Positions 24,644 to 33,523 of a stretch of 56,509 nucleotides of DNA are shown one piece after another. The notes below the pieces were generated by a model, which made no database searches, had not been told where the DNA came from, and was given only the letters and a program-made list of their open reading frames with translations. The stretch spans positions 1 through 56,509 of the forward strand of contig JAPOZM010000082.1 of the NCBI GenBank assembly GCA_026706075.1. Reading direction: 5' to 3'. Positions within the stretch are counted from its first letter, which is position 1. The number at the start of each line of letters is the position of its first letter. This DNA is from Gemmatimonadaceae bacterium (GTDB lineage: Bacteria > Latescibacterota > UBA2968 > UBA8231). The position numbers were made by a program, and so were the translations under genes.

Positions 24644-26089
24644 CTACTGCCCCCGCCCAGCAAACGCCGCCCCTCCCTCCTCCTCCCGCCCGCCGCCCAC
24701 CGGCCGCAGCTGCCCAGCCCCCGTCACCTCCCACCGCCGGCCGTCCCGCTCGCCGCCGGCGCCGTGGCGGCGGAACCAGTCCTCCAGCAGGACTTCCAGC
24801 TCGCGGCGGCGGACAGCGTAGCCCGCGTCGTCGACGAGATTCGCGCGTTCGTCCGGATCCTCCTTCAGGTGGTACAGCTCCGCGGGCAGCTCCTCGCCGC
24901 GGTCGACGTACTTCCAGTCCCGGGTGCGGACCATGCGCGAGGCGCCGTACTCGGCGCAGCGGCTGCCGTCGACGACGACCGCCTCGCGGCCTTCCGTGCC
25001 GCCGCCAGCGTTCGCATCCGCCCCACCCCCCAGCAATCCCGCGAAGCTGCGGCCCGAGCGGCCGCCTCCCCCGTCATCCGGCTCCGGCAGTCCCGCGTGC
25101 TCCAGCAGGGTGGGGAAGAGGTCGCAGGCGCTGAACAGGCCGGGCTCGACCGCGCCCTGGGGCACCCGTCCGGGCTGGCTCACGAGGAAGGGGACGGTCA
25201 CCGAGTTCTCGTACATGTTCAGGGGGAAGGTGCCGTTGCCCTTGCCCCAGAACCCGTGGTGGCCGCAGCTGAAGCCGTTGTCGCTGGCGAAGACGACCAG
25301 GGTCCGCTCGCGAACGCCGAGGTGCTCCAGGCGGTCGAGGAGGCGCCCCACGTCGGCGTCCAGGGCGGTGACCGCGGCGAAGTAGCCTTTGAGCATCTCG
25401 CGGTTGCCGAGGCAGCTCTCGGACAGGTTGTGTCCGCGGGCCCAGTCGTGGATCGGCTCCTGGGGGCTGGAGTCGAAGGGGCAGTCGTCGTAGGAGTCGA
25501 CGATCTCCCGCGGGTGGCCGGTCCAGGGCGAGTGGGGCGCCGTGTAGTGGACGCCGAGGTAGAAGGGCGCGTCGCCGCCGGCGTGGGCGTCGAGGAAGTT
25601 GAGGGCATCGTCGGTGATCAGGTTGGTCACGTAGCCGTCCTCGGTCACCAGCTGGCCGTCGCGGATCATCGGGGGGCGGTTGTAGTCGCCGCCGCCGCGC
25701 TGGTGGACGTACCAGTGCGAGAACCCGTGCTGCACGAGCTGGCTGTGGCCGAGGTGCCACTTGCCCGAGAGCCCCACCTTGTAGCCATGTGCGGCGAGGA
25801 CGTCGGTGTAGGCGGTCTCGCCTTCCAGGTAGAGGGCCGCGTCGTCGCCGACGTTGCCGTTGCGGATCCAGTCGTGGACGCCGTGCTGGGACGGCATGCG
25901 GCCGGTGAGGAAGCTGGCCCGGCTCGGCGAGCAGACCGGGGAGGCGCAGAGGAAGTGCTCGAAGCGGACCCCGGTGGCGGCGATGCGGTCGAGGCCGGGG
26001 GTGCGGATCTCGTCGTTGCCGGCGCACCCCATGGCCCAGGGACCCTGGTCGTCGGTGAGGATGAAGAGGATGTTCGGCCGTTCGGTCAT
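24644..26089 (-). CDS. Sulfatase
   Basis: 481 aa from ATG 26089, overlapping the Gfo/Idh stop (ATGA). N-terminal metal site NILFILTDDQGPWAM; formylglycine motif C53-S-P-S-R in ASPVCSPSRASFLTGR; later FASDNGFSCGHHGFWGKGN; C-terminal WKYVDRGEELPAELYHLKED. All expected sulfatase elements are present, so it should be active once Cys53 is matured. The operon (epimerase, Gfo/Idh, sulfatase) suggests breakdown of sulfated sugars. The protein has no clear signal peptide at this start. Confidence 0.95.
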   Translation of the reverse strand: MTERPNILFILTDDQGPWAMGCAGNDEIRTPGLDRIAATGVRFEHFLCASPVCSPSRASFLTGRMPSQHGVHDWIRNGNVGDDAALYLEGETAYTDVLAAHGYKVGLSGKWHLGHSQLVQHGFSHWYVHQRGGGDYNRPPMIRDGQLVTEDGYVTNLITDDALNFLDAHAGGDAPFYLGVHYTAPHSPWTGHPREIVDSYDDCPFDSSPQEPIHDWARGHNLSESCLGNREMLKGYFAAVTALDADVGRLLDRLEHLGVRERTLVVFASDNGFSCGHHGFWGKGNGTFPLNMYENSVTVPFLVSQPGRVPQGAVEPGLFSACDLFPTLLEHAGLPEPDDGGGGRSGRSFAGLLGGGADANAGGGTEGREAVVVDGSRCAEYGASRMVRTRDWKYVDRGEELPAELYHLKEDPDERANLVDDAGYAVRRRELEVLLEDWFRRHGAGGERDGRRWEVTGAGQLRPVGGGREEEGGAAFAGRGQ

Positions 26090-27096
26090 GGGGCGCTCCC
26101 TGGGTCCCAGGGCTCCACGGCGACGCGGGCGCCGCTGGCCGAGGACTCCCGGGCGGCGTCGGCCACGGCCTGCACCCGGTACCCGGTGACGCCGTCGCAG
26201 ACCGGCTCGCGGCCCTCTCGCGCGGCGCTCACGAAGTCCTCGATCATGGGCTGATCGAAGTACGGGGCCTGCAGCGGCTCGACGGGGACCTGCTCCCGTC
26301 CCGAGGCGGTCTCCACCTCGATCGCCTCGCCGCCGTACTCCAGGCCGTCGATGACGATGCGGCCGTCGGTGCCGTCGACCTGGGCGAAGTCCCGGCGGGG
26401 GTTGGAGGTGAGGATCGTCGAGTGGACGCCGGCGGCGCCGTCGGCGAAGCGCAGGAGCAGGGCGTCGGTGTCGTCCACCGGCCAGTTGTGAAGGACGGTG
26501 TCGAGCTGGCCGCAGACCTCCACCGGCTCGCTGCCGGCGAGGTTGAGAAGCACCTCGATGCGGTGGACGGCCATCTCCATCAGGGCGCCGCCGATGCCCG
26601 GCTGGATCTGCCACGGCCCCGAGCCGAGGCCGCCGCCGCCGCTGTAGTGGGTGCGGGTGAAGACCTGGGGGCCGATCTCGCCGGCCGCCAGCCGCCGCTT
26701 CGCCTCCAGCACCTGGGGGAAGAGCCGGCGGCGGTAGGCGACGCCGAGGGCGACCCCGGCCTCGCGGCAGGCCTCCACCATGCGGCGGGCCTCATGGCGG
26801 TCGCGGGCCATCGGCTTCTCGCAGAGGACGTGCTTGCCGGCGGCCGCGGCGGCGAGGGTGTACTCGCAGTGGGTGTCGGTGGGGGTGGCCACGATGACGG
26901 CCTCCACGGCGTCGTCGGCGAGCAGGCCGGCGGCGGAGTCGTAGGCGGCGCAGCCGCCGAAGCGGGCGGCGAAGTCGCGGGCGCCGGCGGCGTCGCGGCG
27001 GCAGACGGCGGCCAGCTCGGTCTCGCGGGAGTTCAGCAGACTTGGGGCGAAGGAGCTGGCGGCGATGGAGCCGCAGCCGATGATTCCGAATCTCAT
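26086..27096 (-). CDS. Gfo/Idh/MocA family oxidoreductase
   Basis: 336 aa. Nucleotide-binding start RFGIIGCGSIAASSFAP; EKPMARDRHEARRM near residue 95. An SD (GGAGG, nine bases upstream) supports the ATG at 27096. It is translationally coupled to the downstream sulfatase gene and presumably acts on the desulfated sugar. It is not closely related to the Gfo/Idh protein at 3767-4846. Confidence 0.94.
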   Translation of the reverse strand: MRFGIIGCGSIAASSFAPSLLNSRETELAAVCRRDAAGARDFAARFGGCAAYDSAAGLLADDAVEAVIVATPTDTHCEYTLAAAAAGKHVLCEKPMARDRHEARRMVEACREAGVALGVAYRRRLFPQVLEAKRRLAAGEIGPQVFTRTHYSGGGGLGSGPWQIQPGIGGALMEMAVHRIEVLLNLAGSEPVEVCGQLDTVLHNWPVDDTDALLLRFADGAAGVHSTILTSNPRRDFAQVDGTDGRIVIDGLEYGGEAIEVETASGREQVPVEPLQAPYFDQPMIEDFVSAAREGREPVCDGVTGYRVQAVADAARESSASGARVAVEPWDPGSAP

Positions 27097-27530
27097 GGCG
27101 GGGATCCTCCGGAGTGGTGGCCGTGCTGCGGCCGGGGTAGATGCGCTGGCTGGTGAGCCACCGTCGCCGCCGCGGCTGCAGGCGGCGGCTGCCGGCTGGC
27201 CGGGGTGCCGGCGGCGCTCATGGCCGGGGAGCTGGCCGACGGTGGCAGCGCACCGGCAGGCCTGTGGCCGGCGGCGGCTCCGCCGGGACTCGGTTTTCCC
27301 CGGGCCTCGTGACGGCCCGGCTCATGGCCGGGGAGCTTCCGGTCGGTGGGCGCGGTCCGGCCGCAGCAGGTGCGCGGGCCGGCGAGCCTCCGGTTGGGGC
27401 GGCGCTCCGGCCGGAGGCCGAGTTCCCCGGCTGGCCAGGGTGCCGGCGCCGCTCATTGGCGGGAAGCCTCCAGACGCCGGCGTCGCTCCGGCGGGCAGGT
27501 CCGCGGCCACCCGCCCGGTGCTCGCCACAC
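27097..27530. repeat. Intergenic stretch with imperfect GC-rich repeats
   Basis: 434 bases with no credible gene. Three related units occur around 27194-27235, 27312-27340 and 27427-27470, sharing the core GCTCATGGCCGGGGAGC (third copy diverged); the first and third also share GGCTGGCC-GGGTGCCGGCG. They may be REP-like interspersed repeats or decayed sequence. Confidence 0.45.
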
Positions 27531-28376
27531 TCACTCGGCCCCCGCTTCGGCCAGGCCGTCGGCCGTCCACACGAAGGCGGGGCGCCAGCCGAAGGCGGCC
27601 TCCGCCTTCACGCAGCTCATGGGCGAGCGGCGGCCCGGCAGCTCTTCCCGGACCTCTGTGGCGGCGCCGAAGAGGCGCTCCACGAGGACGGCCGTCTCCT
27701 CGCTGGCAATGGTGCTGCGGCCGGTCAGGTTGTAGACCCCCGGCTCGACGCTGTCCGCCTCGACGGCGAGGGTGCAGGCGCGGGCGGCGTCGCGCACGTC
27801 GGTGCGCGTCCACAGCAGGCCCACGCCCGAGGCGGGATCGTCCCTCAGGGGTCCGATCTGCGGGGGGATCTCCTCCGGCCGGCGGATGCCCATGAAGCGG
27901 AAGGTCACGGCCTCTAGGCCTTGGCGCTCGCAGAAGTAGGAGGCCGCCTCCTCGCCGGCGATCTTGGCCAGGGAGTAGCTGTTCTGCGGGCGCAGGGGGT
28001 GGTCCTCGTCGACGGGGACGTAGACGGGGGGACTCAGCTTGAAGCCGTAGACCTGGGCGCTGGAGGCGGTCACGACGCGGCGGATGCCGAGGTCGGCGCA
28101 GGCCCTCAGGACGTGGAAGACGCCGGCGCTGTTGGCGGTGTAGACCTCGGTGTCGGGGACGGCGCCCGACCAGGCGGCGAGGTGGACGACGGCGTCGGCG
28201 CCGGCCAGGCCGGAGTAGACGTGCCCGGCGTCGGTGAGGTCGGAGGCGAGGTGGCGGACGCCGGGATGGTCGCCGCGGCGCAGGTCGAGCCCCGTCACCT
28301 GATGGCCGCGGCCGGCGAGATCGGCCACGACCGCGGCGCCGATGCGGCCGGCGCTGCCGGTGACGGCGACTCTCAC
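27531..28376 (-). CDS. NAD-dependent epimerase/dehydratase (extended SDR)
   Basis: 281 aa from GTG 28376. Nucleotide-binding motif AVTGSAGRIGAAVV (GxxGxxG) at the N-terminus, catalytic YxxxK as YSLAK near residue 134, and TASSAQVYGFKLSPPV ahead of it. Extended SDRs of this kind epimerise or dehydrate sugars, often nucleotide-linked. The ferritin gene ends ten bases upstream, and the sulfatase-Gfo/Idh operon lies downstream beyond the repeat region. Confidence 0.93.
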   Translation of the reverse strand: MRVAVTGSAGRIGAAVVADLAGRGHQVTGLDLRRGDHPGVRHLASDLTDAGHVYSGLAGADAVVHLAAWSGAVPDTEVYTANSAGVFHVLRACADLGIRRVVTASSAQVYGFKLSPPVYVPVDEDHPLRPQNSYSLAKIAGEEAASYFCERQGLEAVTFRFMGIRRPEEIPPQIGPLRDDPASGVGLLWTRTDVRDAARACTLAVEADSVEPGVYNLTGRSTIASEETAVLVERLFGAATEVREELPGRRSPMSCVKAEAAFGWRPAFVWTADGLAEAGAE

Positions 28377-28386
28377 GGGGCGCGCC

Positions 28387-28908
28387 TCAGGCGCCGGGCA
28401 TGTCCGCCGCTTCCGGCGCCGGGGTGCGCTGGCTCAGCTCCTGGTCGAGCATGAAGAGGCCGGCGTTGCTGTCGGCCACCAGCTTGAGTCTCTGCAGCAG
28501 GTCGTAGGCGACGGCCTCCTCCTCGACCTGCTCGTTGACGAACCACTGCATGAAGGCGAGGGTGGCGTGGTCCTTCTCGCCCATGGCCAGGTCGCAGAGG
28601 TGGTGGATGCGGCGGCTGTTGTCGCGCTCGCTCTCGAGGGCGGCCTCGAAGGCGCGGGTCGGGCTCTCCCACTCGCCCACCGGCTCGGCCAGGGGCAGCA
28701 GCTTCACGCGCCCCTCCCGGTCGATGATGAACTGGTAGATCTTGAGGGCGTGGGCGCGCTCCTCCTGGTACTGGATGCGCATCCAGTGGGCGAAGCCCTT
28801 GAGGTCGATCGACTCGAAGTAGGCCGACTGCGCCAGGTACTGGTAGGCCGACTGCAGCTCGGCGTTCACCTGCTCGTTGAGGGCGCGCTCCATCTCCCCG
28901 GTCAGCAT
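28387..28908 (-). CDS. Ferritin (non-haem)
   Basis: 173 aa; the SD GGAGG seven bases upstream fixes the ATG at 28908. It has the four-helix ferritin fold with the ferroxidase residues: NEQVNAELQSAYQYL, then YQEERAHALKIYQFI (ExxH), then FVNEQVEEEAVAY. Stores iron as ferric oxide in a 24-mer shell and limits Fenton chemistry. The C-terminal ~15 residues are Ala/Pro-rich. Confidence 0.96.
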   Translation of the reverse strand: MLTGEMERALNEQVNAELQSAYQYLAQSAYFESIDLKGFAHWMRIQYQEERAHALKIYQFIIDREGRVKLLPLAEPVGEWESPTRAFEAALESERDNSRRIHHLCDLAMGEKDHATLAFMQWFVNEQVEEEAVAYDLLQRLKLVADSNAGLFMLDQELSQRTPAPEAADMPGA

Positions 28909-28971
28909 CGGTTCACCTCCGCGATGGGTCCCCCGGCCGGACAGCGCCGCGGAACGTGTGGGTCGGTGCCG

Positions 28972-30372
28972 TCATCCCGCGCGCCGGATGCGCTGCGCGT
29001 AGTGGTCGGGCAGGTGCTCCTTGACCTGCTCCTCCAGCTCCTCGTCGGTGATGGCGCTCAGGCGGCCGTGGACCTCGTACTGGTCCATCACCCAGCGCGC
29101 CACCTTGTGGACCTTGATCTTCGACAGCCGGGCGTCGCCCTCAAGGCCGAGGTAGTCGTTGACCCACAGGGCGATGCCGTCGACGCCGGACTTGTCGGTG
29201 ATCGCCACCCGCGGCGGCCGGCCGAAGAGGGCGGTGGTGTCGAAGATGTTGTAGATGCGCTCGTCGGCGCGCAGGCCGCCGGCGTGGATGCCCGCCCTCG
29301 TGGTGTTGAAGTCGCGGCCCACGAAGGGGTAGTTCGACGCGATCTCGACGCCGATGGAGCGCATGTAGTCGGCGATCTCCTGGATCATCCGCGTGTCGAT
29401 GCCGCAGAGGTCGCCGCGCAGGGCGATGTACTCGATGAGCGCGCCCTCCAGCGGCGGGTTGCCGGTGCGCTCGCCGAAACCGAGGAGGGTGGTGTTGACG
29501 GCGTTGCAGCCGTAGAGCCAGGCCGTGGCGCCGTTGACGTGCACCTTGTGGAAGTCGTTGTGGCCGTGCCACTCCAGGCACTCGGGCGGCATCCCCACGT
29601 CGTGGGTCATGCGGTAGATGATCTTGGGGATCGACCGCGGCAGGGCCACCCCCGGCGAGGGGACCCCGAAGCCCATGGTGTCGCACAGGCGGATCTTCAC
29701 GTGCAGGTCGGGCGGCACCTGCTCGGAGCGGCGCTTCAGCTCCGAGACGTAGGGCAGCACGAAGCCGTCGAAGTCGGCCCGCGTCAGGTCCTCCAGGTGC
29801 ACCCGCGGCCGGATGCCCGCCTCCCAGGCCGCCTCGATGACCTCGATATAGTCGTCGAAGGCTTTGCGCCGGTCCTTCTTCAGCTTGTAGAAGATGTGGT
29901 AGTCCGACGACGGCGTGAGCAGCCCCGTCTCCTTGACCTCCGCCTCCTTCACCAGCCGGAAGTCGCCCTTGTCGGCGCGGATCCAGGAGGTGATCTCCGG
30001 GTAGCGGTGGCCGAGGGCGCGGCAGTCGTCCAGGGCCTTGCGGTCGTTGGCCGTGTAGAGGAAAAACTCGGTCTGGCGGATCACCCCGTTGGGCCCGCCG
30101 AGGCGGGCCAGCATGTCGTAGATGGCGACCTGCTGCTCCACCGTGTACGGGGCGCGCGCCTGCTGCCCATCGCGGAGGGTGGTGTCGGTGATCACCAGGT
30201 CCCGGGCCAGCATCTCGGCCGGGTCGAAGGTCACCACCTGCCCGTCGATCTCCTCGTGGATCGGGGCGTCGAACTCGATCTTCGGCGGCAGGGCGTAGTC
30301 GAACATCTCGTCGAGCAGGTTCGGCTCCTCCACCTCCCTCAGCTCGAACCGGCCTGTCGTGGCCACCGTCAT
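28972..30372 (-). CDS. HMGL-like acyltransferase, Re-citrate synthase / isopropylmalate synthase family
   Basis: 466 aa from ATG 30372 (AGGAGAGAGAG upstream). TIM-barrel synthase with DTTLRDGQQA near residue 65, IRQTEFFLYTANDRKALDDC near 100, LEWHGHNDFHKVHVNGATAW near 265 and NYPFVGRDFNTTRAGIHAGG near 350. This combination resembles Re-citrate synthases of anaerobes more than LeuA or homocitrate synthase, judged from memory. It would condense acetyl-CoA with oxaloacetate or another 2-oxoacid. The C-terminal LeuA regulatory domain is absent. Confidence 0.75.
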   Translation of the reverse strand: MTVATTGRFELREVEEPNLLDEMFDYALPPKIEFDAPIHEEIDGQVVTFDPAEMLARDLVITDTTLRDGQQARAPYTVEQQVAIYDMLARLGGPNGVIRQTEFFLYTANDRKALDDCRALGHRYPEITSWIRADKGDFRLVKEAEVKETGLLTPSSDYHIFYKLKKDRRKAFDDYIEVIEAAWEAGIRPRVHLEDLTRADFDGFVLPYVSELKRRSEQVPPDLHVKIRLCDTMGFGVPSPGVALPRSIPKIIYRMTHDVGMPPECLEWHGHNDFHKVHVNGATAWLYGCNAVNTTLLGFGERTGNPPLEGALIEYIALRGDLCGIDTRMIQEIADYMRSIGVEIASNYPFVGRDFNTTRAGIHAGGLRADERIYNIFDTTALFGRPPRVAITDKSGVDGIALWVNDYLGLEGDARLSKIKVHKVARWVMDQYEVHGRLSAITDEELEEQVKEHLPDHYAQRIRRAG

Positions 30373-30402
30373 CTCTCTCTCCTGTTGCTGATCCAGTGCT
30401 TG

Positions 30403-30645
30403 CTAATCCAGATGCTTGCCGATGAAGTCGATGGCGCCGCCCACGGTCTGCACGGCCAGGGCGTCGTCCTCGTCCATCTCGATCTCGAACTCCTCCTCGA
30501 ACCCGGCCATGAGCTCCACCGACTGCACCGACTCGGCGCCGAGGTCGGCGGTGAAGGAGTGGGACTCCTCGATGCGGCCCTCATCCATCTTGAGCACGCT
30601 GGCGATCACTCCGTAGACCCTCTGCTTGACGTCGTCCCTGTCCAT
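30403..30645 (-). CDS. Acyl carrier protein
   Basis: 80 aa, acidic. The phosphopantetheine serine is S39 in DLGAESVQSVEL, with ESV in place of the usual DSL. Helix 3/4 sequence EEEFEIEMDEDDALAVQTVG is typical. It carries acyl chains in fatty-acid or secondary synthesis. No FAS genes adjoin it: nagB ends six bases upstream and the citrate-synthase-like gene follows, so it may be a second, specialised ACP. Confidence 0.9.
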   Translation of the reverse strand: MDRDDVKQRVYGVIASVLKMDEGRIEESHSFTADLGAESVQSVELMAGFEEEFEIEMDEDDALAVQTVGGAIDFIGKHLD

Positions 30646-30651
30646 GTTCCA

Positions 30652-31404
30652 CTACCTCGATGCGAGCTTGGACGCCGCGCCGGCGTCGATGATGAAGGTG
30701 CAGTCCGGGTGGTCCTGCAGCAGGCTGGCCGGGCAGTCCTCGGTGAAGGGGCCCTCCACCGCCGCGGCCACGGCGTCGGCCTTCTTGTCGCCCGTGGCCA
30801 GCAGCACGATGGAGCGGGCCTCGCGGATGGTGCCGATGCCGGCCGACAGGGCGCAGCGGGGCACCTCGGCGGCATCGGAGAAGAACCGGCCGTCGCTGTT
30901 GGCGTCGATCGTCTCTTGCGTGAGGCTCACCAGGCGGGTGCGCGAGTCGACGGGGCTGCCCGGCTCGTTGAAGGCGATGTGGCCGTTGCCGCCGATGCCG
31001 AGGAGCCACAGGTCGACGCCGCCGGCCGACAGGATCCTGTCCTCGAAGGAGCGGCACTCCAGCTCCGGGAACCGCGCCCGGCCGTTGAGGACGTGGGTGT
31101 TCCACGGCAGGATGTCGACGTGCCGGAAGAGGCGGTCGGTCATGAAGTGGCGGTAGCTCTGGTCGTGGTCGCCGCCGAGGCCCCAGTACTCGTCGAGGTT
31201 GAAGCTGGTGACGCCGGCGAAGCCGAGGCCCTCGTCGCGGTGCATGCGGGCCAGCTCGGCGTAGGTCGCCTCCGGGGTGGACCCGGTGGCCAGGCCGAGA
31301 ACGGTCTCGGAGCGGGAACGGATGACGCCGGCCAGGGCGGCCGCCGCCTGGCGCGCCACGCCGTCCGCGTGGTCGCAGATTTCGAGCTTGATGTTGCCGG
31401 ACAT
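30652..31404 (-). CDS. nagB: Glucosamine-6-phosphate deaminase
   Basis: 250 aa from ATG 31404. Family signatures: LGLATGSTPEATYAELARM, TSFNLDEYWGL, and LLGIGGNGHIAFNEPGSPV with catalytic Asp, Glu and His residues. Converts glucosamine-6-phosphate to fructose-6-phosphate and ammonia, feeding amino-sugar carbon to glycolysis. Length is normal for a monomeric-type NagB. It heads the minus-strand cluster nagB-acp-synthase-ferritin. Confidence 0.96.
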   Translation of the reverse strand: MSGNIKLEICDHADGVARQAAAALAGVIRSRSETVLGLATGSTPEATYAELARMHRDEGLGFAGVTSFNLDEYWGLGGDHDQSYRHFMTDRLFRHVDILPWNTHVLNGRARFPELECRSFEDRILSAGGVDLWLLGIGGNGHIAFNEPGSPVDSRTRLVSLTQETIDANSDGRFFSDAAEVPRCALSAGIGTIREARSIVLLATGDKKADAVAAAVEGPFTEDCPASLLQDHPDCTFIIDAGAASKLASR

Positions 31405-31451
31405 TGGGGAGCAGGGGGGAATAGGGTTGGGGATGGGGATCGCGGGGCACG

Positions 31452-31480
31452 AATGTACGGCAGGGCCGGATTCTGGTAAA
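31452..31480 (-). promoter_or_regulatory. Predicted promoter of nagB
   Basis: On the minus strand TTTACC (31475-31480) and TACATT (31452-31457) are 17 bases apart, ~48 bases ahead of the nagB start. A divergent promoter lies beside it. Confidence 0.5.
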
Positions 31481-31511
31481 CCGCCGCCGCCGGCCCGCCC
31501 CGGGCGCCACC

Positions 31512-31539
31512 TTGACACCCCTCCGGGGGCCGCTAGGTT
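31512..31539 (+). promoter_or_regulatory. Predicted promoter of the DUF4954 gene
   Basis: TTGACA (31512-31517) and TAGGTT (31534-31539) with a 16-base spacer. The ATG is only 14 bases past the -10 box and has no visible SD, implying a very short leader. Confidence 0.5.
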
Positions 31540-31553
31540 TGGCGCGCTCCGCC

Positions 31554-33497
31554 ATGACCGCTCACCTCCCCCTCACCGCCGAGGCGGTCTCCGCCCTGGA
31601 GACCCGCGGCTGCACCTGCCTCGACTGGAGCCGCGTCCGCGTCTCCGCCGGCTTCGATCCCGCCCGCGTGCGCAACGTCCACTTCCAGGGCGACATCCGC
31701 CTCGGAAGCCTGGCCGGTTCGCCCGAGGTCGAGGAGGGCGTGCCGCTGACGGCCGGCCTCTCCGACGCCACCATCGTCGACTGCGAGATCGGCGACGACG
31801 TGCGGATCTCCAACGTCGGCTGCCTCGCCCGCTACCGCGTGGAGGACGGCGCCGTGGTCACCGGCGTGGGCTCCGCCGTCACGCGGCCGGGGGCCCGCTT
31901 CGGCAACGGCGTGGAGGCCAGCCCCGTCAACGAGGGCGGCGGCCGCGAGGTCACCCTCTACGCGGAGATGTCGAGCCAGTACGCCTACCTGATGGCCATG
32001 CACCGGCACGGCGAGGGCCTGGTGGAGGGCCTGCGGCGGATCGCCGAGGGCTATGCGGAGGGGGCCGCCTGCGACCGCGGGCGGATCGGCGCCGGGGCCC
32101 GGGTGGACCAGGTGGGCCGCATGATCGACGTGAACGTGGGGCCCGCCGCGCAGGTGCTCGGCGCCGAGCGGCTGGGCAACGGCACCATCCTGTCGGAGCC
32201 GGAGGCCCCGGCCCGGGTCGGCGCCGGCGTCTGCGCCGAGGACTTCATCATCGCCGAGGGCGCCGAGGTCGAGGACGGGGTGGTGCTGCACACCGCCTTC
32301 GTCGGCCAGGGGGTGCAGCTCGGCAAGCAGTTCTCGGCCGAGAACTCCCTGTTCTTCGCCAACTGCGAGGGCTTCCACGGCGAGGCCTGCTCGATCTTCG
32401 CCGGCCCCTACACCGTGACCCACCACAAGTCGACCCTGCTCATCGCCGGCATCTATTCCTTCTACAACGCCGGCTCGGGGACCAACCAGTCCAACCACAT
32501 GTACAAGCTCGGGCCGGTGCACCAGGGCGTGATCCAGCGGGGCACCAAGAACGGCTCCTTCTCGTACATGCGCTGGCCCACCGTGGTCGGCCCGTTCTGC
32601 GTCATCATCGGCAAGCACCTGAACAACTTCGACATCGGCGACCTGCCCTTCTCCTACGTCACCGAGGAGGACGGCGAGTCCCTGTGCACGCCGGCGATGA
32701 ACATGTTCACCGTGGGCACCGTGCGCGACGGCGACAAGTGGCCCACGCGCGACCGCCGCGAGGGCACGACAAAGCGCGACCAGATCCGCTTCGAGGTCTA
32801 CAGCCCCTACACGGTGGGCAAGATGCTGCGCGGCGAGGCCCTGCTGAAGGAGCTCTACGAGGGCACCAGCCGGGAGGTGGAGCTGGTGCGCCACAAGGGC
32901 GTGGTGATCAAACGCCTGCTGCTGCGGCGCAGCGCCCGCAACTACGCCGACGGCATCGACGCCTACCTGCGCGGCCGGGTCCTCGAGCGCGCCTCGGAGG
33001 CGCGCCGGGCGGGGGATGCCGAGGCCCTGCGGCAGGTCCTGGCCTCCGGCGACGGCGTCCACAGCGCCGACTGGACCGACGTGGGGGGGCTGCTCATGCC
33101 CCGGGAGCGTCTGCGCCGCATCGAGGCCGCCGTCGCCGGCGGCGAGCTGGACTCCCCCGCGGCCCTGGACGCGGCCTTCGCCGAGGCCGCCGCCGCGTAC
33201 GAGGCCGACGAGTGGGAGTGGGTGCGCGCCGTCTGGCGGGACCGCACCGGCACCTCGGCGGAGGATCTCACGCCGGCCTGCCTCGACCAGATCGAGGCCG
33301 ACCACCGCAAGGCTGCCGCCTCCTTCGTGCGCCGGATCCTCGCCGACGCCGAGAAGGAGTTCGACCCCATCGCGCGCTTCGGCTACGGCCTCGAGGGCGG
33401 CGAGACCGAGCGCGACCGCGACTTCGCGGCCGTGCGCGGCGGATTCGACGACAACTCCTTCGTGCGCCAGATGCGGGACCAGCTCGACGCCGGCTGA
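31554..33497 (+). CDS. DUF4954 family protein (left-handed beta-helix)
   Basis: 647 aa from ATG 31554. The sequence is rich in hexapeptide-like turns (VRISNVGCLARYRVEDGAVV, ICAEDFIIAEGAEVEDG-type repeats), as in left-handed beta-helix acyl/nucleotidyl transferases. Conserved DUF4954 core: YTVTHHKSTLLIAGIYSFYN and SNHMYKLGPVHQGVIQRGTK. The C-terminal third is helical. The family is common in Bacteroidetes and related phyla; function is unknown, probably sugar-nucleotide or acyl transfer. It is divergent from nagB, which hints at amino-sugar metabolism. Confidence 0.85.
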   Translation: MTAHLPLTAEAVSALETRGCTCLDWSRVRVSAGFDPARVRNVHFQGDIRLGSLAGSPEVEEGVPLTAGLSDATIVDCEIGDDVRISNVGCLARYRVEDGAVVTGVGSAVTRPGARFGNGVEASPVNEGGGREVTLYAEMSSQYAYLMAMHRHGEGLVEGLRRIAEGYAEGAACDRGRIGAGARVDQVGRMIDVNVGPAAQVLGAERLGNGTILSEPEAPARVGAGVCAEDFIIAEGAEVEDGVVLHTAFVGQGVQLGKQFSAENSLFFANCEGFHGEACSIFAGPYTVTHHKSTLLIAGIYSFYNAGSGTNQSNHMYKLGPVHQGVIQRGTKNGSFSYMRWPTVVGPFCVIIGKHLNNFDIGDLPFSYVTEEDGESLCTPAMNMFTVGTVRDGDKWPTRDRREGTTKRDQIRFEVYSPYTVGKMLRGEALLKELYEGTSREVELVRHKGVVIKRLLLRRSARNYADGIDAYLRGRVLERASEARRAGDAEALRQVLASGDGVHSADWTDVGGLLMPRERLRRIEAAVAGGELDSPAALDAAFAEAAAAYEADEWEWVRAVWRDRTGTSAEDLTPACLDQIEADHRKAAASFVRRILADAEKEFDPIARFGYGLEGGETERDRDFAAVRGGFDDNSFVRQMRDQLDAG

Positions 33498-33523
33498 ACC
33501 CGCCCCATCCCCCGGGGCCGGAC

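Noticed and set aside
28342..31479. Long plus-strand open frame over the ferritin-synthase-nagB cluster
   Set aside because: Same GC-shadow effect; ferritin, synthase, ACP and NagB on the opposite strand are unambiguous.
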